Shown: positions 46,810-58,034 of the stretch, in pieces
How positions within the stretch are numbered: position 1 is the first letter of the stretch
How the letters are laid out: the number at the start of each line of letters is the position of its first letter
From: Ulota crispa
Taxonomy: Eukaryota; Streptophyta; Bryopsida; Orthotrichales; Orthotrichaceae
Length of the DNA: 64,000 bases
NCBI GenBank assembly: GCA_963920765.1
Contig: OY987249.1
Span: forward strand, 250,501-314,500
Reading direction: 5' to 3'
The notes under the pieces: model-generated
Told to the model about the DNA's origin: nothing
What the model saw: only the letters and a program-made list of their open reading frames with translations
Database searches by the model: none
Position numbers and translations under genes: made by a program

Positions 46810-47298
46810 AGGCACCCTAGCGGTATGGGTGGTAGTAGTTAGTTTAAAATAAAATTGATGTTTTTACAAGAAGTTAATTGTTGGTTGCTTCCTGTTTAGA
46901 TATTCTTGGACACACAAATTTAGATCTTTAGGATCTGAGTTCTACAATTAGAGGAACTTTGTGGAGTGGAGGTAGATCCCCACTTTTGGATCAAGGAATG
47001 AAAGTATGAAATGTGTCATTCTTTGGTTGGTGGCTTTCCTTCAGGAACATTTGGAGGTTCCTCAAGATCATCTATTAAAGGCAATTGTACAATTGTTGCC
47101 TTGGGTGTTTCAATACTTTTGATTTTCCTAATGCAAAGCGAAATTCCGGATTTCCAATTCAAAATTCTAAGTTGATTCTTTGGTGTGATGTGGTATGCAT
47201 GCAATGCTAGAATCATTATTTAGAGCGGGTAGCCGGATGTTGAGAGTTGGAAATAGAGAGTAATCCTTGGATTTTGTTTGATCTGGTGGGTGAAAGTA
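46810..47298. other. Spacer
   Basis: The first about 100 bp after the fragment could be its 3' UTR. Otherwise nothing recognised; frame 47016-47216 (-) has no domain. Confidence 0.4.
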
Positions 47299-47906
47299 CA
47301 CTAGAGGTGTACCACTTTTGGCACAATTTTTACTATATTTAGTGTGCAAAAACACATCAAAAACACTAAAATATTGAATAACTTTTGTGAAAACACTGTT
47401 TTGGAAATTTGTTTTTTGAGACATTCTAGACCTAGTTGCAATCATTTGGAATCTTAACACAATTAAGGAAAACATGAATTTTCACAAAATCATCCCTTGC
47501 CAAAAAATGAGCAAAAAATGAGCATTATTTTAGTAGATATTTGAAAAATTTGTGATGTTTTTAGAAATTTGAATGCAAATTTAGATAGAAGAGCCATGGA
47601 TGTCTCTTGTGAAGTAAGGGTGGAAGAATATGATTTCTCTAAGTCCAAAATTTTTGTAATTTTCCATAATTTTCTAGTACTTTTCTAGTACTATGACATT
47701 TTAATAGTGATCTACAAAAGTTCAAATTTAACAACTTAAAATGCTTTTTTTAACAATTTAAAATACAATCCCATGTACTTAACTCATATAGTTAATAGGG
47801 AAACAAAAAAATCTACAAAAACCCTTTAAACTTTGAGCAATTTCAAGTACAAAATCATTTACCTCCGTTTTTGGGTTGTGACACCCAAAGTGTATTACCT
47901 CTAGTG
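47299..47906. mobile_element. TIR element with CACTAGAGGT ends and TA flanks
   Basis: Ends CACTAGAGGT and ACCTCTAGTG with TA on both sides (47297-47298 and 47907-47908); including flanks the match is AGTACACTAGAGGT. 608 bp. Could be Tc1/mariner-like (TA) or CACTA-like (CACTA start); the class is unsettled. No gene inside. Confidence 0.72.
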
Positions 47907-47908
47907 TA

Positions 47909-48800
47909 CTCTTACCTTGGTTTTTGGAGTGTCATTGAGGTGGTTGAAAAACTATGCGTATTGGAGGGTAGCTTTTGTTTGGATTCATGATCATGAGACT
48001 TCTGTGAAGAATAGCCACTTTTAAACTAGGTACAATCTAGATACCAATCCGGGTGTACACTAGTTGACGGTTGAAGAGGTTCCACTACAACCAAAAGTGG
48101 TTATGAGCAAAGGAATAGGGGTCCTCGAGTTATCTGGTTACCAATCTCAGCAAAGGAAACTAGGTCTGGGCATGTCTGTTGTTGTAGTAATTTGGGGTTG
48201 TAAGGGTTTTCTATGTGACCTGCTAGTTTGGATTAAGTTCTAGATCAGCTGTGAAGGAATACTTGCATCTCATTGTCTTGTGTTTGTTGTTGTGGTTTGG
48301 TTTAGTGATCTTTCAGTCAGTTTAAACTCTCAAAGGGTAGGATTTCACGCAGTGTTCCTTAAATTCAAATAGCGGAACCTTCTGATATAGAGGCTAAACT
48401 TCTATAACTCGTAATCAATGTTGAAACCGGATTTGGAAGAGGTACATGATATATGACAATCCTTTTGAGATTCTGGATAGTTATAGTAGATTGTTGTGGA
48501 TATGAAGATCAAATTAGGAGTTAGGTAGAACGTGAGAGTAGAATTCTGATTATTTCTCTAGCGTGTATATGTATGTGGGTTTGCAAATCATAAATAGGAT
48601 TTCTACATCTTGTTCCGGTTATTCTTTAGGAACTACAAACTAAATTTTTGTGGAACAATAAACAAGTCATCTTCTTGGTGTTTTAAGTCAATTTTAATGC
48701 CAACAAGAGGATAAGTACTTTCTTGTGCTATGACACAATTGTGGACAACATTACAGATACTCAAGATACATTGAGAAACGTGAAGTTCTAGGGGGTACAA
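47909..48800. other. Spacer, nothing recognised
   Basis: Slightly more mixed composition than the AT-rich spacers, but no domain or repeat ends seen. Confidence 0.45.
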
Positions 48801-48804
48801 TTAA

Positions 48805-49572
48805 CCTCTAAAGGACCAAAGAGCCCCCCAATATGGCCAAAGGGGGTGCTTGGAGGTGTGAAAGTATACAAAAGAGGCATTTTTAGCTCAAATTTTAGTC
48901 TGCCACTCGAATCCAAATGAAGTTGTTAGTTCAAGATTTTTTTTGATTGGCTTGTTGTTCCTTGAAGCGCCTCCCTTGCTCTAGATTCTACATGGAATAT
49001 GGAAAATATTATATTTTTTCAACAATTAGAAGAAGAATGTCTTTGGGCAAACAAAGGGAGCGCTTAGAGAGTTGATGGGATGGGTGCTCTCATGTCTTGT
49101 ATTTTACAAGGGAGAAGTTTGGTGATGTGTCACTTTTTTTGTTCTTGATTTGGGCAAGGTTTTCATAAGTCTAAAGTAAGGAGCTAGTGGAATCTAGCTA
49201 CTTTGAGTGACCATATCTTTTGGAGTTTTATCCATTTGTGAAGTGTTTTGTTCCATCAAGTATAGCAAGATACAATCTCATGGGATCAACCACTAGGTAA
49301 ATCTTTTTTTGAGAAAATATTACATGAAAGTCCAAAATCCATATTTTGAACTGTTGCCCAAATCAAAAAACATGAGATTCTCAACAATGGGAATTTTGCA
49401 GAATTACTTGGATTTGAAATCAAATCAATCTAAAACATTTGATTTATAGTTGGGTATAGAATGACCAATTTGGATTATGTAATTACTTGTTCAACTTTCC
49501 AAAAACTCGGGGAATGTGTTGAAGGTTTCATGTTGGGCGCATGCTGAGTTTTCTTAGCAAGATGCTTAGGGG
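48805..49572. mobile_element. TTAA-type MITE, I family (768 bp)
   Basis: TTAA at 48801-48804 and 49573-49576. Ends CCTCTAAAGGACC and CAAGATGCTTAGGGG; terminal match is short (CCYCTAA). No coding capacity. Confidence 0.7.
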
Positions 49573-49576
49573 TTAA

Positions 49577-50397
49577 AGAGATTGAGTGTACCAATACCTT
49601 CATTGTACGCCTCATATTGTGGCATTTTCAATTCTTTAATGACTAGATTTACATCCTGTACCAGCTTGACTGCGTAATACAAAATTGTAATTAACAAGGA
49701 AGACCTGCTGTCAAATGTGGAATGATAGAGAATCTAGGCAATTGAAAAAATAATTATCATTTTGAAAGAATAAGCTAGCAGAGGAGCGACAATGAGCAAT
49801 TACTAAAACATGCCAGTCCTTGCAAAAGATCTAAATCAACCGCATGCCATCTCTCTAGCTCAGTCATAAAATGCAAGTTTACAACATAACTTACTCCAAC
49901 CACCCCACCCCTTGAAAGCTTACCCAGTTCCATGTTACAAAAAACAATAAATCAAGAAGCACTTAAACAAAGAGAAATAGTAACAAATGTTGGCAATAAG
50001 ACCATAATGAACCAAGACTTTGTTGTTAACATTTCTCCTAACTGTACAACATGAGCGTATGTGATAGAGCCTAATGCAGATAAAAGACTTTAGTAGGTTT
50101 CTGGACCTCTCACCTTTATTAAGCATTCCTTAGGATGCACCACATTGATAAGTGTTGTGCCTGCAAAAACTTAAGGAAACCAACAAGTTATTGGCGACCA
50201 TGACCGTAGATCACAATTAGCTTATGATTTGCACTAGAAAGAACAAAACACAACTAGCATTTATTGAACCCTCCAAAATGGTTAGTTCATTTGAATTCCT
50301 AAAGACTTATCTCTAGCATAATTTACCTCCAACTTTGTGAGAGCATTTGTACCATTGGCTTGTAAGAAAGTTAAACAATGGAAAATGCAATGCCAGG
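49577..50397. other. Spacer, nothing recognised
   Basis: AT-rich; frame 49935-50126 (-) has no domain. Confidence 0.5.
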
Positions 50398-50446
50398 TAG
50401 CAAATGACAATTATACGTCAGTGTATATACTATGCCCTATGGATGT
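50398..50446 (-). mobile_element. Fragment of A-family TTAA-type MITE
   Basis: The sequence tagcaaatgacaattatacg through tatactatgccctat matches the terminal about 50 bp of the A element (inverted) and is followed by TTAA at 50447-50450. The other end is missing. Confidence 0.75.
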
Positions 50447-50454
50447 TTAACCAC

Positions 50455-50540
50455 GGGGAGTGCATTATTCATGATGTTTGTGGATAGCGTGCGTTCAAGC
50501 CCCTATAAGATGGGGGCTGTGTAGGTAATTTTTAAAAATT
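50455..50540 (+). mobile_element. Possible SINE-like remnant
   Basis: gcgttcaagcccctataaga resembles a degraded pol III B box directly beside the A-family fragment. No clear A box or tail. Weak. Confidence 0.2.
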
Positions 50541-51557
50541 TCTATAGGACTATATTTACAAAACTTTCTAAAGTTTGACAATTTCATGTACCCTAGGCTT
50601 CATTTGAATTAAGTTCTTATGATATTTTTGTATACTCTATGTTCTTATAAATACACAATGACACAAACAAAATTACACACATGTAATTGAAGACCAAACA
50701 CTTCAAAACAAAAATTTGAATTAATCACATAATACTTCAAACAAGAACTTGAGAGAAAACAAAAAGCATGGAAAAGCATATATTATACCTAAAAGCATAT
50801 TTGTAATCAATGTAGGATGAGGGAAAAAGTAGTGAAACCCATTCCACTTCAACCATAAACCCCTTTTAAGTTGAGCATGCAAAGAAATCAAAGAAAGCTT
50901 GGAAAATAAACTCGCGGACTGAGATCGCATTGCACATGAATGGATGAACCCTTACAAAGTCCAGAAACCTCGCATGAATAGAAAGTGTTGTGGCAGAATT
51001 TGAGATAAATTGTGCAATCAAAACCACAAAACATGCAAGCATGCAAGCAGGAGTTGCTAAAGCATGACCCAGCCCTTAAACCCCAAGCTAATCCTAAGCA
51101 CAAGCCACAAGCTTGTACTATACATGAACATCAACGGAAATTTCATCCACATGTCCAATCCTATATTCATTACATGTACATCATTTATTAACCTTATAAC
51201 CTTAAGCTATTGCTGAATACAGCTGACATTGGATACTTGGACATAGATCAAACATGGAATACTTTGTCATACTAAAAACAAGGGATACTTTAGCTAACCA
51301 TTAAAATTTAAATATATCCAATAAAAGTGTAGATTTTGCTTTTTGAATATTGGCAAGGCTGCTATACAACCAAAAAAATTATAATTCTTATTATTATGCC
51401 CTACCCTTCATTATTTATAAAGAGTGCACATCCATTTCAATGATGCTTATTTTTTTATAAAGCCATGTTAAAAATTTAGGACCAAGGCAATTATAATAAC
51501 CCTTCATTTGATTGCATGTGTACAATACATAAAAAAAGGAGTGCACTCCCCGTGCAT
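50541..51557. other. AT-rich spacer
   Basis: No recognised feature; the minus-strand frames 50721-50930 and 50888-51103 lack domains. Confidence 0.5.
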
Positions 51558-51561
51558 TTAA

Positions 51562-51794
51562 TCCCTAAAAATCTGAGAGGCCCTTTGCGACTAGTACAAT
51601 ACGGGGTATTTTTCTTGTATTTGGAATGGATCCATACCTCTACTACATTTGATACCAACAAAGAAGTCGATAAATAGATCAATACAGTTGTGGTGAGATA
51701 CTTGAGATCCCAAATTAAATTTTTTTATTGATAGCAAATGACAATTATATGTCAGCGTATATACTATGCCCTAATCCCTACCGACATTTAAGGG
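51562..51794 (-). mobile_element. TTAA-type MITE, A family, inverted copy
   Basis: TTAA at 51558-51561 and 51795-51798. Starts TCCCTAAAAATCTGAGAGG, ends CCGACATTTAAGGG. Reverse complement of the copies at 14315 and 18969. Just downstream the sequence gggttaaaggttaagggtta holds three TTAA-type ends in a row. The minus-strand frame 51491-51682 is within it by chance. Confidence 0.88.
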
Positions 51795-51812
51795 TTAAAG
51801 GTTAAGGGTTAA

Positions 51813-52276
51813 ATCCTAAGGAAGACATTCTTCAAAATCCATGGATTTCATGATTTAGAATATCATCGTTGTTTGTAATATTGATAGTTTAAATTAAAAA
51901 TTGGAGATGAATTAGTGGCACCTAAATTTGAAATGCAGCTGCGTCTTTATCAAAATTTGAACTGGTTACTATACTCACCATTTTCCTTTGTGATTTGAAG
52001 CCTCAGTCATCTTGCAAGTTTGATATTTTTTCATTGTGCCGATTGTTTGAAGGTGCTCAAGTGATGTGATCATTAGAAGTACTTGTTGGAAGAGCATCAA
52101 GTGGTGAGGGGGTGACAAGTCACGGTCCAAGAGCATGAGTAGTCATGAATGAATCTTGAATATTTAGTAATTTAGTTACGTACCTTGATTGCAGTATACA
52201 ATCATTCTGAGAAAAACAACTGTATAGTGACAAAAGCAAGAGACTAAAGCAAATTATTAGAGAACGCAGGCAATCT
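51813..52276. other. Spacer
   Basis: No recognised feature. Confidence 0.45.
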
Positions 52277-52915
52277 ATGCGGCTAGGAATACATCTTGAC
52301 AACATTTCAATGGCATCTTCACCTTCTCGTCAGCCTGCAAATGAAACTCAGCCTGCAGCACCTGCACTTGAGCGTAGGCCGCAAGAATCTGGAGTGGTGA
52401 TGACTCTTGTGCATGCGCTGGTTGCTCCAAGACGCTTGCGGGGGGAAATTGTTGCCTGGGTTAGGGCTAGTCCAACAAGGCGTATGAGACCGCAAGCTAT
52501 ATCTCGGGTTGGGGCTGGTCCAATAGGACGTATGAAACCGCAAGCTATATCCCAGGTTGGGGCTGCTCCAAGATGACACAATTCAGCCCCGGTTCCTCTA
52601 GAGGATGATTCTTCTCATGGAGTCTCCCTTTCGCCAAGCAACAAGGGAGAGACAAGTAAGCTAAAAGTGTCATTCCGCATGGAGAGTGAGAGTTCAATGG
52701 ATACTAGATTTGTATTTGATGATTCTATAGTGGGTGCAAGATTGCCTTTGAAGAAGCGACTAAAGTTTTGTGATCCTAAATTACATGGCATGGTCAAAAG
52801 CCTCTCGCCGCTGGCAAAGGGCACAGCACTTGCAGGTGTGGAAGAAACTGGTCCAGAGATAGAAAATGTTCACAAAGTAGGTGGATGTAGAATACTAATT
52901 CTGAAACCTAGTTAG
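52277..52915 (+). pseudogene. Broken coding fragment with 16-residue tandem repeats
   Basis: A plus-strand frame opens at 52277, carries two full and one partial 48-bp (16-residue) repeats at about 52447-52573 (pattern ...GPIGRMKPQAISRVGA-like), meets a TGA at 52574-52576 and then continues in the same frame for another about 110 codons to 52915. The second half is polar with KKRLKFCDPKLH and VKSLSPLAKG. No family recognised. The frame ends just inside the retrotransposon LTR that begins about 52902, so the original 3' end is lost. The single stop suggests a decaying gene, a captured gene piece, or two exons with the stop in an intron. Confidence 0.5.
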
Positions 52916-53043
52916 AGAAGAATGATTGCTTTGATCAAAAAATACGAACTAAAGTATATATAGGATTGAGTCTAGACCTAATCTGTTCTTCATGAATGAA
53001 CACATCCAGAACACAGATGTAACTCTAATGGTTGTTACTAACA
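52902..53043 (-). repeat. Putative 3' LTR of the copia element (142 bp)
   Basis: Read on the minus strand it starts TGTTAGTAACAACC directly after the purine tract TTGAGAGGGGG (about 53044-53054) and ends GGTTTCA, so TG...CA. It contains a TATA-like tatatatactttag. The length is very short for copia. No matching 5' LTR was found upstream of gag. Confidence 0.62.
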
Positions 53044-53210
53044 CCCCCTCTCAATCTAGGATTAGGGATTGTCTAGATTTCTGTGAGAGAAGACAGAGAT
53101 GGCGCGAACTAGAGGATAAGGGTCAAATGGTCTACGTGATCTAGTTGATAACTTCTCCTTCATTGGTTTTGTGTATTTGGCGTTATGGTCTTGCTGTAGA
53201 GTGTTGAGTT

Positions 53211-53540
53211 GTGTGGTGGCGTAGTGGATTCACCAATTGGACAAGCTATTGGAGATCCACTTGTAGTCTGGAAATGTCAAAGTTGTTGTGCTTGCTGTTC
53301 ATGTTGAGCCGCAAGTATTGCCAAAGTTGTGATGCTGATGTACCAAAAGAGGTGGGGCGGCAGAGTGATAGTTGGAAGGACATTGTCAATGGGAAATTCT
53401 ATGTTGTGCAGCAAAGGAGGGTTCCTGGCCTATACTTTTCCTGGGAAGCTTGCTCATGTGAGGTGACAGGATTCAAGGGAGCAGAGCATAAGAGCTTCAA
53501 GTCTCTAGCGGAAGTTGAGGATTATCTCTATAGAACGTAG
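53211..53540 (+). CDS. Antisense ORF with RNase H1 N-terminal (viroplasmin-type) domain
   Basis: A 109-codon frame on the plus strand, between the end of the copia pol (53624, minus strand) and the LTR. Residues about 61-107 fit the RNase H1 N-terminal / viroplasmin-like RNA:DNA-hybrid-binding fold: KFYVVQQRRVPGLYFSWEAC, then VTGFKGAEHKSFKSLAEVED. Family features seen are the F/YYVV start, the R-x-PG-x-Y-x-SW core and the VxGFxGAxxKxFxSLxEVExYL tail. This domain occurs in eukaryotic RNase H1, in some retroelements and in the caulimovirus inclusion-body protein. No catalytic RNase H domain follows on this strand. The upstream part of the frame may be partly intron or leader (possible AG near 53351). 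It may be an antisense accessory gene of the element or a captured host piece. Confidence 0.62.
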   Translation: MWWRSGFTNWTSYWRSTCSLEMSKLLCLLFMLSRKYCQSCDADVPKEVGRQSDSWKDIVNGKFYVVQQRRVPGLYFSWEACSCEVTGFKGAEHKSFKSLAEVEDYLYRT

Positions 53541-53623
53541 AGATAGTGCACTGGGTTTGTGGAGTTTAGTTAGGATTTGATGAGGTCATTGAGTCTATGT
53601 AACCCTAGCGCACTTCTATGCAG

Positions 53624-56600
53624 CTAAAGTCTAATATGGCCTAAGGGCTTTGTGAGTGCATCCGCCGGTTGAGTCTTTGTGTGTATGTATTGCTAGCTGA
53701 TCCCCCCCCCTAGCACTCTCTTGCACACAAAGTGGTAGTGAATTTTGATATGCTTTGAGCAAGTATGGAAGACTGGATTGTGGGCGAGTTTCATAGCAGC
53801 TTGACTGTTGCAATGGATTGTAATACTGGGCTATGGTGACAATGAAGGTGTATGCAGGAGCTTGTGTAGGAGCCGGTGAAGCCACACAACTTCCTGAGCG
53901 TCATCATTGAGAGCTGTGTACTCGGATTCCATGGAGGAACAAGTTCTTGTAAGCTGACGTTTGCTTTGCCAAGTAACAGGACCACCTGTGAGGGTGAAAA
54001 CATATGCTCCTATCAAACGCCGGGTCTCAGGACAAAATCCCCAATCAGCATTGGTGTATCCCTTGATTGCAATGGGTGCGCCAAATTTGTAGAGAATGCC
54101 GACGTCCAAGGTTCCTTGCAGGTAACAAAACAAGTGTTTGACGGCCTTGAGATGGGAATCTTGAAGTTGGGACATGTAACTACTAAGGCGGCTTACTTTG
54201 TAGGCAATATTTGGCCGTGTGATTGTCAAGAAAATTTATTTTCCTATTAGTTGGCAGTAGTGGTGGGGATCACTTGGTTGAGAGTGCATGTCTGTTTGCA
54301 AAACAAAGCCTTCTAGAAGTGGTGTTGAGGCCTGCTTGCATTTTGCCATGCCAAAATCTTGAAGTATTGAAGAAGTGTATTTGCGTTGGTGGAATAGAAT
54401 GTTGCTAGGAACAATCTTGAAGGATATACCAAGGTAATGCCTGATCTTTTGGAAATCAATCATTTTGAATTCCTTATGTAAGAATTATTTGAACCAAATG
54501 ATAAGCTCTTCAGAACTGCCAATTATGAAGAGGTCATTGACGTACATCATCAGAATTAGGGTTTCACCCTTACTGTACATATGATACATGTTGTCGTCAG
54601 TTTGACTTTGGAGAAGCCCTATACTGTGGAGTGCAGAATCAATGCGGTCATACCATGCTTGTGGCCTTTATTTTAAGCCATACATAGATTTTTGAGTTGG
54701 TAGACAAGTTTCTCTTGGCCAGGGAGTTGGAAACCACTGGTAGTTGTCACATGTACACAATTTCCTTGAGGGAGCCATGTAGAAATGTTGTTTGTACATT
54801 CATCTAGTGAATGTGCCAGCATTTGGCTGCAGCAAGTGCAATCCCTGTGCAAATGTTTCCCCATTTGATGAGTGGAGCAAATGTCTCCGTGAAATCAATT
54901 CTGGGCCGTTGCTCGAAACCTCAAGCAACAAGGCGAGCCTTTTTGAATGGCTGTTTGCTTTGGGTGCCAGGTTTAATCTTGTATATCTACTTGCAAGAGA
55001 TGGAGCGTTTGCCGGGTGGTAGAGGCTAGGTTGAAGTTCCCAGGTTTGGTTCTTCAAAATTGATTCTATTTCTGTGCGCATGGTCTGTATCCATTTGAGA
55101 TCATATTGGGCTTGCTTAAAGGAGATGTCAACAATGTTGGGTTCAGGTAGTGTCAATTGCGGATAGACGAGCTCTAGTGCGGAAGGCGTGGATGTGAGGA
55201 GGCACTCGTCAAAGTCATCAACGAAGACTGCTAGTTTGTATCCGCCCAAGCGTACGTTCTGCCGTTGTGGTCAAGTGGAACGGCAAGGGGCGGGTCCGGA
55301 ATTGGCATTGCCCATGTCGTTTGCTTTGTTTGTTTGTGCAGTGTGGGGTGCCGGGGATGGAGAGTCAGGGGCGGGGTAGTCTAGTGTGGAAGAATTAGTG
55401 ACATGTAGTGTCGGGATTAGGTTGGGTGGGAGAGGCAGGTTTGGGCAAGTAGGAGAAGGCACGTGGTTGGATTGTGGCTGTGGGAGCAGGTAATCAAAAT
55501 AAGGTGGGTCGAGGAGGGGCTCTGTAGTTTCAATCATGGACGGTTGTAAATTGCCTTCATCAAAATGCACGTTACAAGATATGATGATGTTTCTGGTCTT
55601 TGGGTTATAACACCTGTAAGCTTTGGTTTGCTTGTCATAGCCAAGAAGAAGAGTGGGAATGGCCTCAGGGTCAAACTTTTGACGAGTTATGTCTGGAACA
55701 TGGGAATATGCCAAATAGTCTAAGACACAAAGGTGGGAGAGGTTGGATTTTGTGCCTATAAAGGCTTGTTCTAGGGTCATTATTTTCAAGGCCTTCATGG
55801 GGACACGGTTCTGTATGTAGGTTATAATTTTGGCTGACTTGTCCCAGAGTGATTTGAGGATTCTAGTACCTGTAACAGTACTATGGATACCCTCTAGGAG
55901 GGTCCAATTCTTACGTTTGGCTATGTTGTTCTAGTGCGGCTTATGAGCAGTAGTGAGCTGGCAATGAATTCCATGCGTGAGATAGTAGTCTTTGAACGCA
56001 AATGACATGTACTCGCCCCCTCAATCAATACGGAGGGTTTGAATGCAAAAGTGGGGTTGTTCCCCTAACTTATGGAATTGCTTGAAGAAATCCAGCGTTT
56101 GAGATTTTTTTGCCAACAAATAAATTCACGACTTTTGAGAGAAATTGTCTATAAAAGTGAGTATGTAGCGGTTCCCACAGCAAAAAGTCACAAGTATAAG
56201 GCCGCAAAGATTGCTATGAACTAGTTCCACTGGTTTGGTTGTGTTTGGGCTATAGATCTTGGGAATTGGGTTGCGGGGTAGCTTACCAAGCATACAAGAG
56301 TGACATGTATGCTTAATGAGCGGGATCTAGGGTAAGTTGGCTACCAAGCCGTGTCTCGAAAGGTGGTATAGGCCCTGATTGTTTATGTGACCAAGCTGCT
56401 TGTGCCAGAGGTGCACAGCTGCTGTAGAAGCTGGCTTGGTGAGTAGAGGGTCAGATAGTGGAGTGATGGGTTGGAAGGGTGGTTCATATGCAGGCCTAAT
56501 CATGTGTGCTGCCTCGGCATGTAAAGCTAGAGAGGAGTGCATGGATACTAGGCTTATCAAGCACAATTTCATGCTAATTTTGTAAAGGTTGTTTTTCTTT

Positions 56601-58034
56601 TTCCATGTGCCTTGTAGAAGGATTTTATTAGGATGTTGGGATTCAAAAATCTAACAAATTGTGGACTCAAACAAAATTTGGTAGCCCATGTCAGTAAGCT
56701 TGCCAATTGAGAACAAGTTAGTCTATACTCTAGGGATGTATAAAACATTGTGGATCTGTTTTATTTTTCTAGATGTATTAGTGATACGTATAGTACCTTG
56801 CCCAGCTACTGGCATGTGTTGGCCTCCCGCCGTTCTAATGTGAGGAATAGTAGACAAGCTAATGGTGCCTAAGAGCTGACGACTACCCGTAATGTATGAA
56901 GAAGCACCAAAATCTAAGAACCATTTGTCTTTAACGATTTTAGTGATGCACATGTTCATAAAGGCTGTGTTGTCATTGGTTGTGTCTTCTTCATCTTCAA
57001 AAGCGTCTATGCATGTTTGCTAGGGATCTAGAGGTTTGTCATTGGTGTTGTTGTCCTCTGCATCAACAACCTTGGTGACTGAGGTTCACTCGTTGTTGTG
57101 GCTGGGGTTGATGGAGCTCCATCTTTGTGGGCTTTGTCTAGACGTCACGGATCTGAGCTTGAATGGTGGCCTGTGCGCAATCCCTGGCGTAGTGCCTAGT
57201 TTTCCCGCATTGATGGTAGGTAACCGGCGTTGACGACAAGGTCGATGGGTGTCGTTGTTGAGCAACAAAGGGCTGGGCACAACCTACGGAAGAGCGTCCA
57301 CGAGTGGGAGGTTGACCACTGCGTTGGAATGTGCGGTGGTTACATACAAAGTTAACATCTTCCTCATTGTCATGGTGTTTTTTGTTGTTTCAAGTGATCT
57401 CCTCCTGCAGTAAGAAGCCCTCTCATTCTAGGAATGTCAGGGGATCCTTTTGCCCCTTCTAAACTATTCGAAACATTGACCAAGATCTAAGAAGGCTTTT
57501 TAGGGTCAGATCTACTAGCTCTTCATCTGGGATTCTGATGCAAAGATTAGCTAGTTGGGTCACTAAAGAGTTGATGTTCCGTAGGTGTTTGGCTACAAGT
57601 TTGCTATTTGTCATACATGGGGCATAAAATTGAGCTTTGAGCACAAGTCTGCAAGAAGAGCCCTTGACATCCCATATAGACTTGAGTCTAAGCTAGATTT
57701 GAAGGGAATCATCAATGTAAACAGCGCTCAAAAGGAGAAACTTGCGTACCATGGAATTGTTAATGCGGGCCACAAGGTTCTTCAAGTCGATCTCCCGTTC
57801 CTTGTCTACAACTAGTGTTGTGATTGCAGCGCCGGTTGCTGAGTTGGCAGTGACGGCACTTTTGTTGCTAGAATTGGAGCTAGTGGAAGCAGCAACAACG
57901 GCAGGAGAAGGTTCAATGAACCTCCATAGACGTTATTGCTTCAAAATGAGTCGAATTCTGTAGCTCCATATCACGTAGTTATTGGGCCTTGTTAACTTTT
58001 GGGACTCTGGGACCACGCACTCAGATGGGTCCAT
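53624..58034 (-). pseudogene. Decayed Ty1/copia gag-pol
   Basis: Minus-strand order gag, protease, integrase, RT, RNase H defines Ty1/copia. Gag: starts near 58034 with MDPSECVVPESQKL and NYVIWSYRIR, then SLVTQLANLCIRIPDEELVD. Zinc knuckle near 57190-57240 reads YHQCGKTRHYARDC, first Cys replaced by Tyr. Protease (about 56723-56959): WFLDFGASS, where DSGAS is expected. Pre-integrase (56327-56572): LWHKQLGHINNQGLYHLSRH. Integrase about 55800-56330, with stops. RT about 54480-55250: active site YVND instead of YVDD. RNase H (54229-53624): TNADWGFCPETRRLIGAYVF, SMESEYTAL, and the C-terminal YIHTKTQPADALTKPLGHI. A 9-C run at 53702-53710 marks a frameshift. Many stops and frameshifts break the frame, so it is not functional. 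The 5' LTR and a Met-tRNA primer site were not found. Confidence 0.92.

Noticed and set aside
53211..53540. Integrated caulimovirus (viroplasmin domain)
   Set aside because: Only the small hybrid-binding domain is present; no movement, coat or viral pol genes lie nearby, and the surrounding polyprotein has copia domain order.
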